From NCBI GenBank assembly GCA_016936975.1, contig JAFGWU010000062.1, positions 57,629 to 121,628 on the forward strand: a DNA stretch of 64,000 bases, given 5' to 3'. Shown here piece after piece: positions 26,395-34,411 of the stretch (positions are counted from its first letter, which is position 1; each line of letters begins with the position of its first letter). The notes under the pieces were generated by a model. It made no database searches and was not told the DNA's origin. It saw nothing but the letters and a program-made list of their open reading frames with translations. The translations under genes and the position numbers were made by a program. Origin of the DNA: Bacteroidales bacterium (lineage in GTDB: Bacteria > Bacteroidota > Bacteroidia > Bacteroidales > GCA-2748055).

Positions 26395-26673
26395 CGATAG
26401 GAGGTGTCCAAAAATGAAAAGGTTTGGATAAGTCAGGTTTCAATTTATAATAAATGGACAATTCTTTGCAGGCTATGATACCCCCTCTGTCTTCGCAACC
26501 ATTTTCTTAAGTATTCAATATCTTTGATTATCAGGTTGCTCAGACATCTCCCCCTTTCAAGGGGGAGACTGGAGAGGGGGTATTTGTGTACCCATGATTG
26601 ATGAATTTCTAATTTAAACTTACACTTGTAAGTTATTAAAATAATAATCTAACTTTTTGGACACCCCCTATCG
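26395..26673. mobile_element. MITE-like element, 279 bp, with 20-bp terminal inverted repeats
   Basis: The left end (26395-26414, cgataggaggtgtccaaaaa) and the reverse complement of the right end (26654-26673) match at 19 of 20 bases. The interior has no ORF, is AT-rich and holds a small internal stem (26550-26580, ccccctttc...). The ggtgtccaaaaa terminus looks like that of transposase-bearing insertion sequences, so this may be a non-autonomous derivative. No clear target-site duplication is seen. It fills most of the 440-bp gap between the nitroreductase and CE15 genes. Confidence 0.6.
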
Positions 26674-26795
26674 TAACTTTATACAGAAGACAATATAGTT
26701 AATCCATATTGCCAGTACAATAGTTGTTATAATTTTAATAACTTTAAAATTGTCTCAGAGGTTTACTGACGTTACAAATTTTAAAAAATCAAAAA

Positions 26796-28346
26796 GTGAA
26801 ACCAAAAAAAACAATTTTGTTCCTGTTTGCGGCCCTGGCATTAACGGCTTCTGCACAGCAGAAAAACAATCCGGAATCCGGCAAATATCCACCTCCTGCC
26901 TGTCTGACCACCGAGCAGGACCGGCGGAACATGATGGACCAGCTTGGTATAACTGAACTCAGGCCCGGAAGAAACAGCGATGCCTCTGCACCCAACGGTG
27001 CCAATTACGATGAATCCCTGGCCAACCCGTATCCCGATCTGCCCGATCCGCTTGTCACGCGTGCCGGGAAAAACGTCACCACGCCTGAAATGTGGTGGAA
27101 CGTAAGGCGGCCGGAGATTGCGGAAGATTTTGAGCGGGAGGTATACGGCCGTCTGCCGGAGCATATTCCCGCGGTAACGTGGGAGGTGGTGCTGTCCGAA
27201 CGGGAATTCATCGGGTGGACGCCGGTTATTGCCAGAAAGGTGGTGGGACATGTCGATAACTCCGGGTATCCGCTGATCGATGTGGATATCTCGATGGTGG
27301 TGGTCACGCCGGAGCGAGCAGTCGGACCGGTACCGGTGCTCATGATGTTCGGTCCGGCCACCCTTCCTGCTCCAGCCCAGCCGGATTATGGGGATTTCAG
27401 GATATTGAATGAAGCGGTGCGGGCCATGCTGTCAAAGGACAGTGCCGTCAAAAAGATTCTTGATAAGTACCCTGCCTACGATCCGCTGGTCAGGCCGGAG
27501 GGGGTCAGCCCCTTCGGTTTCCGGATGCCTTCCCAGGGAGAGCGGTCCCGGACCCAGGAGTTGATTGAGGCGGGCTGGGGGTATGTGATGATCGATCCTT
27601 CCTCCATTCAGGCAGATAATGGGGAGGGACTGACGTGCGGGGGGATTATTGCTCTTGTGAACAGGGGTCAGCCGCGGGAGCCGGATCAGTGGGGTGCTTT
27701 GCGTGCGTGGTCGTGGGGAGCTGCGCGGGGTCTGGATTACCTGGAAACGGATACCCTGGTGGATGCGACAAAGGTGGGGATAGAGGGGGTATCGAGGTAC
27801 GGGAAAGCGGCGCTGGTGACGCTGGCTTTTGAGCAGCGGTTTGCGTTCGGGCTCATCGGATCGTCGGGCAAGGGGGGAACGACCCTGCACCGGCGGAGCT
27901 TCGGGGAGGCGGTGGAGAATCTCACCGGGTGGGGGTATTACTGGATGGCGGGGAACTATATGAAATACGGGACCGGGGCAGGGAAAACCGGTTCAATGAA
28001 TGCGAGTGACCTGCCGGTAGATTCGCATGAGCTGATCGCCCTGTGTGCCCCCCGGCTGGTATTCATCAGTTACGGGATCCCGGAAGAAGGGGATGCGCAC
28101 TGGCTGGATCACCGGGGCAGTTACATGGCCGCGGTGGCCGCCCAGCCGGTTTTCAGGCTGCTCGGGGCAAAGGACCTCGGGGTTCCGGATGATTACAGGA
28201 GCGCAAAGATGCCCGAGGTCGGGCAGGGCCTGCTGGAGGGTCACCTGGCCTGGCGGCAGCATGAAGGTGGGCACACGGATGCCCCGAACATCGGGTATTT
28301 CATTGAATGGGTGAACGGGCATATCGGGTACTCTTCTAATTCTTAA
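26796..28346 (+). CDS. CE15-type glucuronoyl esterase family protein
   Basis: A 516-residue secreted alpha/beta hydrolase. The start is a GTG at 26796, chosen because it directly gives the signal peptide MKPKKTILFLFAALALTASA. CE15 enzymes cut the ester between lignin alcohols and the 4-O-methyl-glucuronic acid of xylan. The family motif G-x-S-R-x-G-K is seen as GVSRYGKAA (nucleophile Ser333). The catalytic His is in HEGGHTDAP (about residue 495). Other family segments are WWNVRRPEIAEDFEREVYGR and WGALRAWSWGAARGLDYL. The last 11 bp overlap the convergent GH43 gene. Base composition is noticeably GC-rich. Close relatives also include deacetylases, so glucuronoyl esterase activity is likely but not proven. 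Confidence 0.87.
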   Translation: MKPKKTILFLFAALALTASAQQKNNPESGKYPPPACLTTEQDRRNMMDQLGITELRPGRNSDASAPNGANYDESLANPYPDLPDPLVTRAGKNVTTPEMWWNVRRPEIAEDFEREVYGRLPEHIPAVTWEVVLSEREFIGWTPVIARKVVGHVDNSGYPLIDVDISMVVVTPERAVGPVPVLMMFGPATLPAPAQPDYGDFRILNEAVRAMLSKDSAVKKILDKYPAYDPLVRPEGVSPFGFRMPSQGERSRTQELIEAGWGYVMIDPSSIQADNGEGLTCGGIIALVNRGQPREPDQWGALRAWSWGAARGLDYLETDTLVDATKVGIEGVSRYGKAALVTLAFEQRFAFGLIGSSGKGGTTLHRRSFGEAVENLTGWGYYWMAGNYMKYGTGAGKTGSMNASDLPVDSHELIALCAPRLVFISYGIPEEGDAHWLDHRGSYMAAVAAQPVFRLLGAKDLGVPDDYRSAKMPEVGQGLLEGHLAWRQHEGGHTDAPNIGYFIEWVNGHIGYSSNS

Positions 28347-30981
28347 TGACTCTTTTCACAACAATCTGGCCCTGGCCGGTCATTTTTATCAGATAAAGAC
28401 CAGGATCATAATTCACCAGGCTGATGGTCGTTTTCATGGTGCGGGTATGCTGAGTAAAAATTTCCCTGCCATCACTGCTGTAAATATTGATTTCAGAGGG
28501 TGAAAAGGGTAATGCGATATTCAGCTCATCGGATACCGGGTTCGGGTAAAGGCCAATGGGATGCACACTCTCACGGGTATGGGTAACAGGACTGCAGTTG
28601 CCTGCCTCCGCTCCTTCATCAACCGGGGCATTTCCTGCGTTGGTAATCCAGAGCTTATCCAGGCGCGCACCATCCTCGCGGTACCCGATGGTTAAGGTAT
28701 GGCTTCCCGCACTTAAATTGTATGTTGAAGGAAAATCGGTCCATTTCCAGGCGGAAGAACCGGGAATGTTGTTCCATAGGTAATAGGTACCATCGTCCAT
28801 TCTGAACCAGAATGAGTCGTCGTTTGCAGTCGGGCAGATCACCCGGACAAAAATGGTATAGGTGCCACCGGCAGTGATGTCGAAGGTAAAGGACAATAAA
28901 CCGGAGGTATCGGCCGGGGCAGTATCCAGGCTGTTGTTCCCCGGCCGGATGGTCACATATTCATTGTGTGAGGCATTACTGTCGGTAACGATGTCCCAGA
29001 GTGAGCCTGTCGTGCCGCACTCCGCTTCCAGCCAGACGCCTGAATCCCCGCTGACGGTAACATGTATCGTTATCGACGTGACATCGCCAGTTTCTCCCCG
29101 GTAACTCACGGTGATATCCACTTCGCCTTCACTTAAAGCGGTAATAACCCCGTTTGCTATGGTGGCAATTTCGGGGTGGGGATTTTCATAGTTGACTTTC
29201 CCGGTCACATCCTCAACATGCCCATCTTTAAATTCTGCAGTAATTTTTAAGGATATTGATCCACCGATCAGCAAGTCAATATCACTGTTGTCGGCATATA
29301 GCCGGGACAATGTCAGCTCGCCTTCCAGGTCTTTCACGATCACTTTCACGCTATCCGTCATATCGTTATAACCGGCAGTGATCGTAACGGTGCCATAGCC
29401 AGTGCCCCTGACAACGCTGTCGGCAATCGTTACGATATTTTCCTGATCGTAAGTATAAATAACTTCAGATGTAATGTCTGCACTGGTTCCGTCGGTATAA
29501 ATAGCCGTTACCCGGATAATGGTGCTGTCGTAACCGGCAATGGTATCAATTTTATAGTCGTCCGTGGAGGCATTGATCGCAAGAAGATCATGTGCCGCTG
29601 TTTTTTCAGTAAAATACCAGTAATCAAAGTTGAAAAGGTCCTCAACAGCTTCACCTGTAAACACAAAAAAGAGATCGTGCACGCCGGTTATCTCCTCAAC
29701 GGCCACTGTTACCGGTTTCCAATCATCCGGTCCGCCCGTAAAGGTAACCGGTAAGGTGCCGATCACTGTTCCGTTTACGTTATCCATTCGTATTTCAATG
29801 GAGTCGTCCTTCCGGGTCCCGTATTTCATCTCACTCGCAATGCCGGCGGTAAAAGCGGCTGCTCCGTTTGATCCGAAATCGACACCCCGGACCTTAATCC
29901 AGTCGTTATTTTCTATGCCGGTGACATTCATACCTCCTTCGCTGCACACTTTGGTGCAGATACCCTTCTGGGCATTCATGGTTTCAGCTTCCACACGAAC
30001 GAAGGGATTCACATGCCCGACCTGCACCACCCCGTCAAATGTGTTCACCATGGTTTTGACAGAATCATCCGGGTTATGGTGAATACTGTCAAGGCACAGG
30101 TTTCGTTTGTAGACGGGCGGAATGCCGGCATGTCTGGCCACGTACCGATTGTGGTAAGCCTGGTACCACGTCCCCTTGAATTCGAAAATCGCCTGGTGGT
30201 TATTGTTATTATTTTCCGGGGGTTGCGGGGAGACTGTTCCACCGTAAGTAAAGCCCGTTATGGGGTTGTCGCTTGTCATATAATCGATTCGCATACCGTT
30301 GGATGGGTTTGTGGAATAGGAAAAATAGTATGTACCGTTGTGCTTATGCAACCAGGCTGCCTCAAAAAAGTACGGAACATGAAATTGCGTTGCGGATCCA
30401 TCCACGCTGATCATATTTTCGTTCAGCCTGATCACCCGCAAATTGTCCTCACCGTTGCCTCCGAAATACATGTAGGCCTGTCCATCGTCGTCGATAAACG
30501 TCATAGGGTCAAATACCCAGATATTTTCAGCCGGAAGAACCCCCGGGGTGTTTATGTTCACCAGGCTCCTGCTTACCGGATCTGAAAAAGGCCCCGTCGG
30601 GCTGTCGGCAGAGGCCACCCCGATTCCGCTGCCGCCGTTGCCGAAGTAGAGATAAATCTTACCGTTGCGTTCAACTGCAGAGGGGGCCCAGCTGTTTCCG
30701 GCCCATGAAGCATCACGGGGCACCTGGAAGACAATGCCGTGGTCGGTCCAGTTTTTCATGTCGCTGCTCGACACACATACAATGGATTTCATCTGGTATC
30801 CGCCGTCCTCCGTGGGTGGATTTTCATCATCGTTGGAGCAATAGAGGTATACACGGCCATTATACACCAGCGACCCCGGGTCTGCCAGGAATCTGTGCGA
30901 GACAAGAGGGTAATCCGCGAAGGCACCGGTGAACCATCCTGTTAATAGCAGGAAAATAAATAACTTTAAAATCCTTTTCAT
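28336..30981 (-). CDS. Multi-domain GH43 glycosidase with CBM6, Ig-like and T9SS domains
   Basis: An 881-residue secreted enzyme. Signal peptide, then a five-bladed GH43 propeller (residues about 25-305): FLADPGSLVYNGRVYLY (base Asp), VFDPMTFIDDDGQAYMYFGG (modulating Asp) and the FFEAAWLHKHNGTYYFSY region carrying the general acid Glu. A CBM6 follows (about 320-465, FVRVEAETMNAQKGI, ending FNFDYWYF), then two Big_2 Ig-like modules (about 470-640) and a second carbohydrate-binding sandwich starting WLEAECGTTGS. The last about 75 residues are a T9SS type A sorting domain (IGLYPNPVSDELNI, ending VVKRVIKN). It most likely releases arabinose or xylose from arabinoxylan at the surface or outside the cell. 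It converges on the CE15 gene. Confidence 0.9.
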   Translation of the reverse strand: MKRILKLFIFLLLTGWFTGAFADYPLVSHRFLADPGSLVYNGRVYLYCSNDDENPPTEDGGYQMKSIVCVSSSDMKNWTDHGIVFQVPRDASWAGNSWAPSAVERNGKIYLYFGNGGSGIGVASADSPTGPFSDPVSRSLVNINTPGVLPAENIWVFDPMTFIDDDGQAYMYFGGNGEDNLRVIRLNENMISVDGSATQFHVPYFFEAAWLHKHNGTYYFSYSTNPSNGMRIDYMTSDNPITGFTYGGTVSPQPPENNNNNHQAIFEFKGTWYQAYHNRYVARHAGIPPVYKRNLCLDSIHHNPDDSVKTMVNTFDGVVQVGHVNPFVRVEAETMNAQKGICTKVCSEGGMNVTGIENNDWIKVRGVDFGSNGAAAFTAGIASEMKYGTRKDDSIEIRMDNVNGTVIGTLPVTFTGGPDDWKPVTVAVEEITGVHDLFFVFTGEAVEDLFNFDYWYFTEKTAAHDLLAINASTDDYKIDTIAGYDSTIIRVTAIYTDGTSADITSEVIYTYDQENIVTIADSVVRGTGYGTVTITAGYNDMTDSVKVIVKDLEGELTLSRLYADNSDIDLLIGGSISLKITAEFKDGHVEDVTGKVNYENPHPEIATIANGVITALSEGEVDITVSYRGETGDVTSITIHVTVSGDSGVWLEAECGTTGSLWDIVTDSNASHNEYVTIRPGNNSLDTAPADTSGLLSFTFDITAGGTYTIFVRVICPTANDDSFWFRMDDGTYYLWNNIPGSSAWKWTDFPSTYNLSAGSHTLTIGYREDGARLDKLWITNAGNAPVDEGAEAGNCSPVTHTRESVHPIGLYPNPVSDELNIALPFSPSEINIYSSDGREIFTQHTRTMKTTISLVNYDPGLYLIKMTGQGQIVVKRVIKN

Positions 30982-31081
30982 TTTGCCGGAATTTAATTTG
31001 AATCAGGTGATGGCGCCTGCATCAGCTGTTTATCTTCTTATTTCCTGCATTCAATATACGAAATTCCCCGAAGAGTATAAA

Positions 31082-31347
31082 ATGGAAAGCCGGGGCGGAC
31101 CCGGCGGGCAGGAGGAATGCTGGCTGGCACTTCAGGACAATTTCTCAGACGAATCCTTCCGATCCATCGACATATCAGCGACCACGCAGATTCCCATCAA
31201 CGCAAAAAGGTAAGCCTGATCACAGAACATCCTGCAGGGTCCTATGAGATTATAAGGAACGACACGATGGTCTCACACCTTGAAATCACCCGGCCGGAAC
31301 ACTTCTGGAAAGTGACCAGGTATGCCGTACCGGAAACAAAAAGATAA
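31082..31347 (+). pseudogene. Frameshifted gene remnant of unknown family
   Basis: Two overlapping plus-strand frames look like one broken coding stretch. The first (from 31082, MESRGGPGGQEECW..., ending INAKR) appears to continue in the next frame (KVSLITEHPAGSYEI ... WKVTRYAVPETKR, stop at 31347) across the run aaaaagg near 31203-31210. I do not recognise the family. The rest of the gap (30982-31570) holds no gene. Confidence 0.3.
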
Positions 31348-31570
31348 CCGGCAATCCCTCTCTGCCAGAGCATTGGGAATGGCGGGCATCAATACACAAC
31401 ATGACTGATCAAACTTCGGGCCGGGAGATTGATGACGGAACCGGGGAGAGTATGACAAAGCTGGAAGCATAAGCTGTAAAAGTGGATTCCTGTATATCGA
31501 TAATTGCATTTTACTTTAAATTCTGCTAAATTGTATTCAAATTGTTAATAATTTGAAAACAGTCTGAGGC

Positions 31571-32692
31571 ATGAATGAAGTTTTTAAAAAATGCATTCTG
31601 CTTTTTATCATTTTTATATTTTTCTCAGGAGCCAGTTGTCAGGTCATGCAATCCACGAATGATCACAACTGTCTCCGCATTCTCGATATCAATGTCTGGT
31701 CGGGTCTGGATTATGAAGGGTATATAAAGATGGGCGAATATGAACCCGATTCAGTCAGGGAGAAGCGTTACCGCGCCCTTGTTGCACAGATCAGGCAGTT
31801 GGATCCCGACATCATCGGGGTGCACGAAGCGAACAAACTGCCCCGTTATGCCAGGCGACTGGCGGAGGATACCGGGTATGAAGCGTTCTGGCATGTGGGG
31901 GTCGGCGGGGTGCGGCTGGGACGTGTGGGATTACCGTGGAACCTGCGGGAAGGGGATATGATCCTGGCAAAACCCGAACTGGATCCCCAATTCGTGGGCC
32001 GCAAGCAGTTGTCGGGCGGTTATGTCGGGAAGTGGGCCACGTTTCACCTCTCGGATGCGACACAGCTCCTTGCCGTGCGAATCACTTTTCAGGATAAACC
32101 GGTTTACCTGTTTGCCACGCACTGGCACGCCTCCTGGCCGGATACACCCTGCATGCTTGAGAAGGCGGAGGCATTGAAGGAGAACGGTGAAATCACGGAG
32201 GAGGAATACCAGTATATCCTGCAACAGATCAGGGATGGCGTTGCATGGCGGCTGTCCGAATCGGAAAAGACGGTTGCATTCATCCGGGAGACGGCGGAGG
32301 GGCACGATTACATCCTGATGGGGGATTTCAACAGTGAATCCGGGTCACAGGAGATCGGGCATCTTGTAAATTCCGGCATGGCGGATCTCTTTCAGCATGT
32401 GCATCCGGGTGTGCCGGGTTATACATGGGATCCTGCAACGAATCTGAACCAGCAGGAGCATTACCTGAAGGCATCCTCAGAAGAAACAGAGGCAAACGCC
32501 TTCACCGCGTTTGAAAATTTCTCCAGGGGCATCCCCAGGCGGATCGATTACATATTCCTGGGGCCCTCATCCGGCCTGGCGGATGAGCGGGTGCTGGTGA
32601 AGTCGGGCAGGGTTGTGATGAAGGAGGTCATCGACGGGGTGCAGGCGAGTGATCACTACGGGATATTTGCTGAAATTGAAATCAAACGCTAA
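31571..32692 (+). CDS. Endonuclease/exonuclease/phosphatase (EEP) family lipoprotein
   Basis: A 373-residue exported protein; the signal ends FFSGASC, a lipobox. EEP superfamily motifs are in order: LDINVWSG (Asn), VHEANKL (Glu, metal ligand), THWHASW (His), MGDFNSES (Asp-x-Asn) and the C-terminal ASDHYGIF (Asp-His). Members cut phosphodiester bonds in nucleic acids, sphingolipids or inositol phosphates. Exported Bacteroidetes members often lie beside PULs and their substrate is usually unknown. It is a single plus-strand gene, with the methyltransferase gene starting about 160 bp later. Confidence 0.9.
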   Translation: MNEVFKKCILLFIIFIFFSGASCQVMQSTNDHNCLRILDINVWSGLDYEGYIKMGEYEPDSVREKRYRALVAQIRQLDPDIIGVHEANKLPRYARRLAEDTGYEAFWHVGVGGVRLGRVGLPWNLREGDMILAKPELDPQFVGRKQLSGGYVGKWATFHLSDATQLLAVRITFQDKPVYLFATHWHASWPDTPCMLEKAEALKENGEITEEEYQYILQQIRDGVAWRLSESEKTVAFIRETAEGHDYILMGDFNSESGSQEIGHLVNSGMADLFQHVHPGVPGYTWDPATNLNQQEHYLKASSEETEANAFTAFENFSRGIPRRIDYIFLGPSSGLADERVLVKSGRVVMKEVIDGVQASDHYGIFAEIEIKR

Positions 32693-32850
32693 CCTTTCGC
32701 AGTAAAACAAAATACCCTGGTAAAGAGAAATATATGACCGCGTATCTTGCACGGGTCACTATTTGTTGTATTTTCGCCGAAAATATATCTCAATTGAAAA
32801 CGGCAAGATATTTACAGACGCTGGGGTCTTTCAGAAATTACTACCGATCG

Positions 32851-33615
32851 ATGAAGGAAATCCTGGTCACGGCATTCGGCAGACTGCAGATGCTTCATTA
32901 TCCTTTCTATCTGAAGGAGGATGAAACATTTGAGGAGCGGCAGCAGAACCTCATTGATCACTGTCTTTCCTATATCGGGGACCTGAAGGAGAAAAATTTA
33001 CTGGAGGTGGGTTGCGGGAACGGCTTGAACTGTCATTACATCCATACCAGGTATGGGGCAAAGAGCATCACCGGGATTGATATCAGCAAGGAGAACCTGG
33101 ATATTGCAAAAAAGCATTTTGAAAATTCCAATATCAGGTTCATCGAGGACAATGCACAGGAATTGGTTCATATTCCGGATCGGTCTGTGGATGTTATTCT
33201 GTCTGTTGAAAGTGCATTTCATTATCCTGATAAAAACGCCTTTTTCAGGCAGATAAAGCGGGTACTGAGGCCCGGCGGGGTTTTCCTGATTGTGGATATC
33301 GTCCGGTTTCCGGGAGATACGGAAAGGTATTTCTGGTTCTGGAAAAAGAGCAAGATGATGTATCATGCCGACGAGACGGAGTATCATCAATATTCTTCGG
33401 GGAATAACCTGGTTTTTAAACATAAGGAGAACCTTACCGATCGCATTATACGCGGGTATGAAGGTCACATTTCCTGGATCTCCGGGCAGAACAGGAATTT
33501 GTTCAATTACATGATGCTAAAATTATTTACCATCCTGCAGGTGAGGTTTAACGTTGCCCAGTTAAGGTCCAGCAAGCAATACATGCTTTTTTACGGGGGG
33601 CATGGGGAGGCATGA
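32851..33615 (+). CDS. Class I SAM-dependent methyltransferase
   Basis: A 254-residue cytosolic protein from the ATG at 32851 (MKEILVTAFGRLQ); an in-frame ATG at 32734 would add 39 residues that look non-conserved. Motif I is LLEVGCGNGLN, motif II region SITGIDISKENLDIAKKHF, and the post-motif RSVDVILSVESAFHYPDKN and LRPGGVFLIVDI follow in the order typical of Methyltransf_11. The C-terminal third (RGYEGHISWISGQNRN) is unlike UbiE and may define the substrate, which I cannot name. It precedes a hairpin and the tRNA-Cys region. Confidence 0.85.
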   Translation: MKEILVTAFGRLQMLHYPFYLKEDETFEERQQNLIDHCLSYIGDLKEKNLLEVGCGNGLNCHYIHTRYGAKSITGIDISKENLDIAKKHFENSNIRFIEDNAQELVHIPDRSVDVILSVESAFHYPDKNAFFRQIKRVLRPGGVFLIVDIVRFPGDTERYFWFWKKSKMMYHADETEYHQYSSGNNLVFKHKENLTDRIIRGYEGHISWISGQNRNLFNYMMLKLFTILQVRFNVAQLRSSKQYMLFYGGHGEA

Positions 33616-33630
33616 CAATTCGTGTTTGGT

Positions 33631-33656
33631 CAATTTCCAGAAAAGAGTGGAAATTG
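33631..33656 (+). terminator. Putative hairpin terminator after the methyltransferase gene
   Basis: CAATTTCCA (33631-33639) pairs perfectly with TGGAAATTG (33648-33656) around an 8-base loop, 15 bp after the stop codon. The following ttaatttt is only moderately T-rich. Confidence 0.55.
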
Positions 33657-33718
33657 TTAATTTTGCAAACGAATTAAGGTAATCCGCGAGGGATTCGTTT
33701 TAGGAATATTCAGATTAT

Positions 33719-33885
33719 GGTCGGTTTGCCGGTCCTCCTTCGCCAGGGCTTCGGAGGACGAAGGTGGTCAGGCGCTGGTCTGCAAAACCAGTTACAGCGG
33801 TTCGAACCGAATCCCGATGAAATCGGGATGAGCTCACGAGCCCCTATGCAATAGGGGTGAGTAATCCGCAGCGGATTCGCCGGGG
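33719..33885 (+). pseudogene. tRNA-Cys pseudogene broken by palindromic repeat insertions
   Basis: The pieces ggtcggtttgccg (33719-33731) and aggcgctggtctgcaaaac... through ttcgaa (33770-33806) are identical to parts of the intact tRNA-Cys 180 bp downstream. Between them the D-loop is replaced by about 38 bp containing an inverted pair (gtcctcc/ggaggac). After the T-loop, the 3' half of the T-arm and the acceptor strand are replaced by about 79 bp made of three small hairpins: atcccgat-gaa-atcgggat, cccctatgcaatagggg and aatccgcagcggatt. No acceptor stem can form, so this cannot be a working tRNA. A further relative of the last hairpin lies at about 33680-33695. Confidence 0.75.
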
Positions 33886-33900
33886 TTATTTTGAAATAAT

Positions 33901-33971
33901 GGTCGGTTTGCCGAGTGGCTAGGCGCTGGTCTGCAAAACCAGTTACAGCGGTTCGAATCCGCTACCGACCT
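33901..33971 (+). tRNA. tRNA-Cys (GCA anticodon)
   Basis: The cloverleaf is complete. Acceptor strands ggtcggt/accgacc pair over 7 bp. The D-arm is gccgagtggctaggc. The anticodon stem ctggt/accag encloses ctgcaaa with anticodon GCA. The T-arm is agcgg-ttcgaat-ccgct and the discriminator base is t. No CCA is encoded. Its 3' end is the attachment core of the downstream island and remains intact because the shared sequence rebuilds it. Confidence 0.95.
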
Positions 33972-34006
33972 CAACAAATTGCACCGCCACAGAAATGTGG
34001 CGGTTT
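33957..34006 (+). repeat. Left attachment site (attL) of the tRNA-Cys island, 50-bp direct repeat
   Basis: This stretch covers the last 15 bases of the tRNA plus its terminator. It is identical, base for base, to 55938-55987. Direct duplication of a tRNA 3' end is the classic footprint of site-specific integration by a tyrosine recombinase. Confidence 0.9.
33983..34004 (+). terminator. Rho-independent terminator of tRNA-Cys
   Basis: ACCGCCACA (33983-33991) pairs with TGTGGCGGT (33996-34004) over a gaaa loop and runs into six T's. This hairpin is part of the 50-bp direct repeat, so a second copy stands at 55964-55985 at the far end of the island. Confidence 0.85.
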
Positions 34007-34010
34007 TTTA

Positions 34011-34086
34011 TTTGCTTTCAGCCCGGAATGCTTGCATTCAGAGGGCTGAAAAGCAAATAATACCCTGCTGTGCAGGGTGCAATTTG
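34011..34086. repeat. Nested inverted repeats just inside attL
   Basis: tttgctttcagccc (34011-34024) pairs with gggctgaaaagcaaa (34043-34057), with one bulged base. accctgc (34062-34068) pairs with gcagggt (34072-34078). In addition, gtgcaatttg (34077-34086) is the inverse of caaattgcac (33975-33984) beside the tRNA. Such stacked inverted arms next to an att core could be recombinase or excisionase binding sites, or one long folded RNA end. Confidence 0.5.
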
Positions 34087-34213
34087 CTGAACGTTTCCCC
34101 ACTTTCTGATAATAAAAAAGTTCGATTTTTTATTAATCCCCTTTTGGCCTGCAGTTGGCGTATAAACTGAAAATTTTCTGATTTCACCGATCTATACAAG
34201 GTTTTCTTAGGGG

Positions 34214-34411
34214 TTAGTTATTTCTGTTTTTTGCCATGGCCTTATCAATATCATCCTGAGTGAACCTAACACGAGCTCCTAATCGGGAACATGTGATTGC
34301 TCCTTTCTTTACATAGGTATCCAGTGTTGATAGACTGATGTGGAGTATTTCACATGTCTCATATCGGGTATAATATTTCATTTCTGCCGGAGTATCATGT
34401 TTCTCATTCAT
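34214..34411 (-). CDS. Excisionase-type helix-turn-helix DNA-binding protein
   Basis: A 65-residue protein of the MerR-like HTH_17/excisionase family. KYYTRYETCEILHISLSTLDTYVKKGAI is the helix-turn-helix and wing, followed by CSRLGARVRFTQDDIDKAM, the standard end of this family. In Bacteroidetes integrative elements such genes lie next to the att site and integrase and direct excision. Here it sits 200 bp inside attL, pointing toward the tRNA, but no integrase gene is present. It may be a leftover of the mobile element's control module. Confidence 0.8.
   Translation of the reverse strand: MNEKHDTPAEMKYYTRYETCEILHISLSTLDTYVKKGAITCSRLGARVRFTQDDIDKAMAKNRNN

Noticed and set aside
26520..26590. 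Possible CRISPR-like repeats in the ccccctttcaagggggag area
   Set aside because: There is one palindromic stem only, with no regular repeat-spacer pattern; it is the interior of the MITE-like element.
33719..33885. A second functional tRNA-Cys
   Set aside because: The anticodon arm matches, but the D-loop is interrupted and the 3' half of the T-arm and the acceptor strand are replaced, so no cloverleaf can form.
33979..34170. A 63-codon frame running through the tRNA-Cys terminator
   Set aside because: It starts in the terminator hairpin and crosses several inverted repeats; the translation has no coding character.
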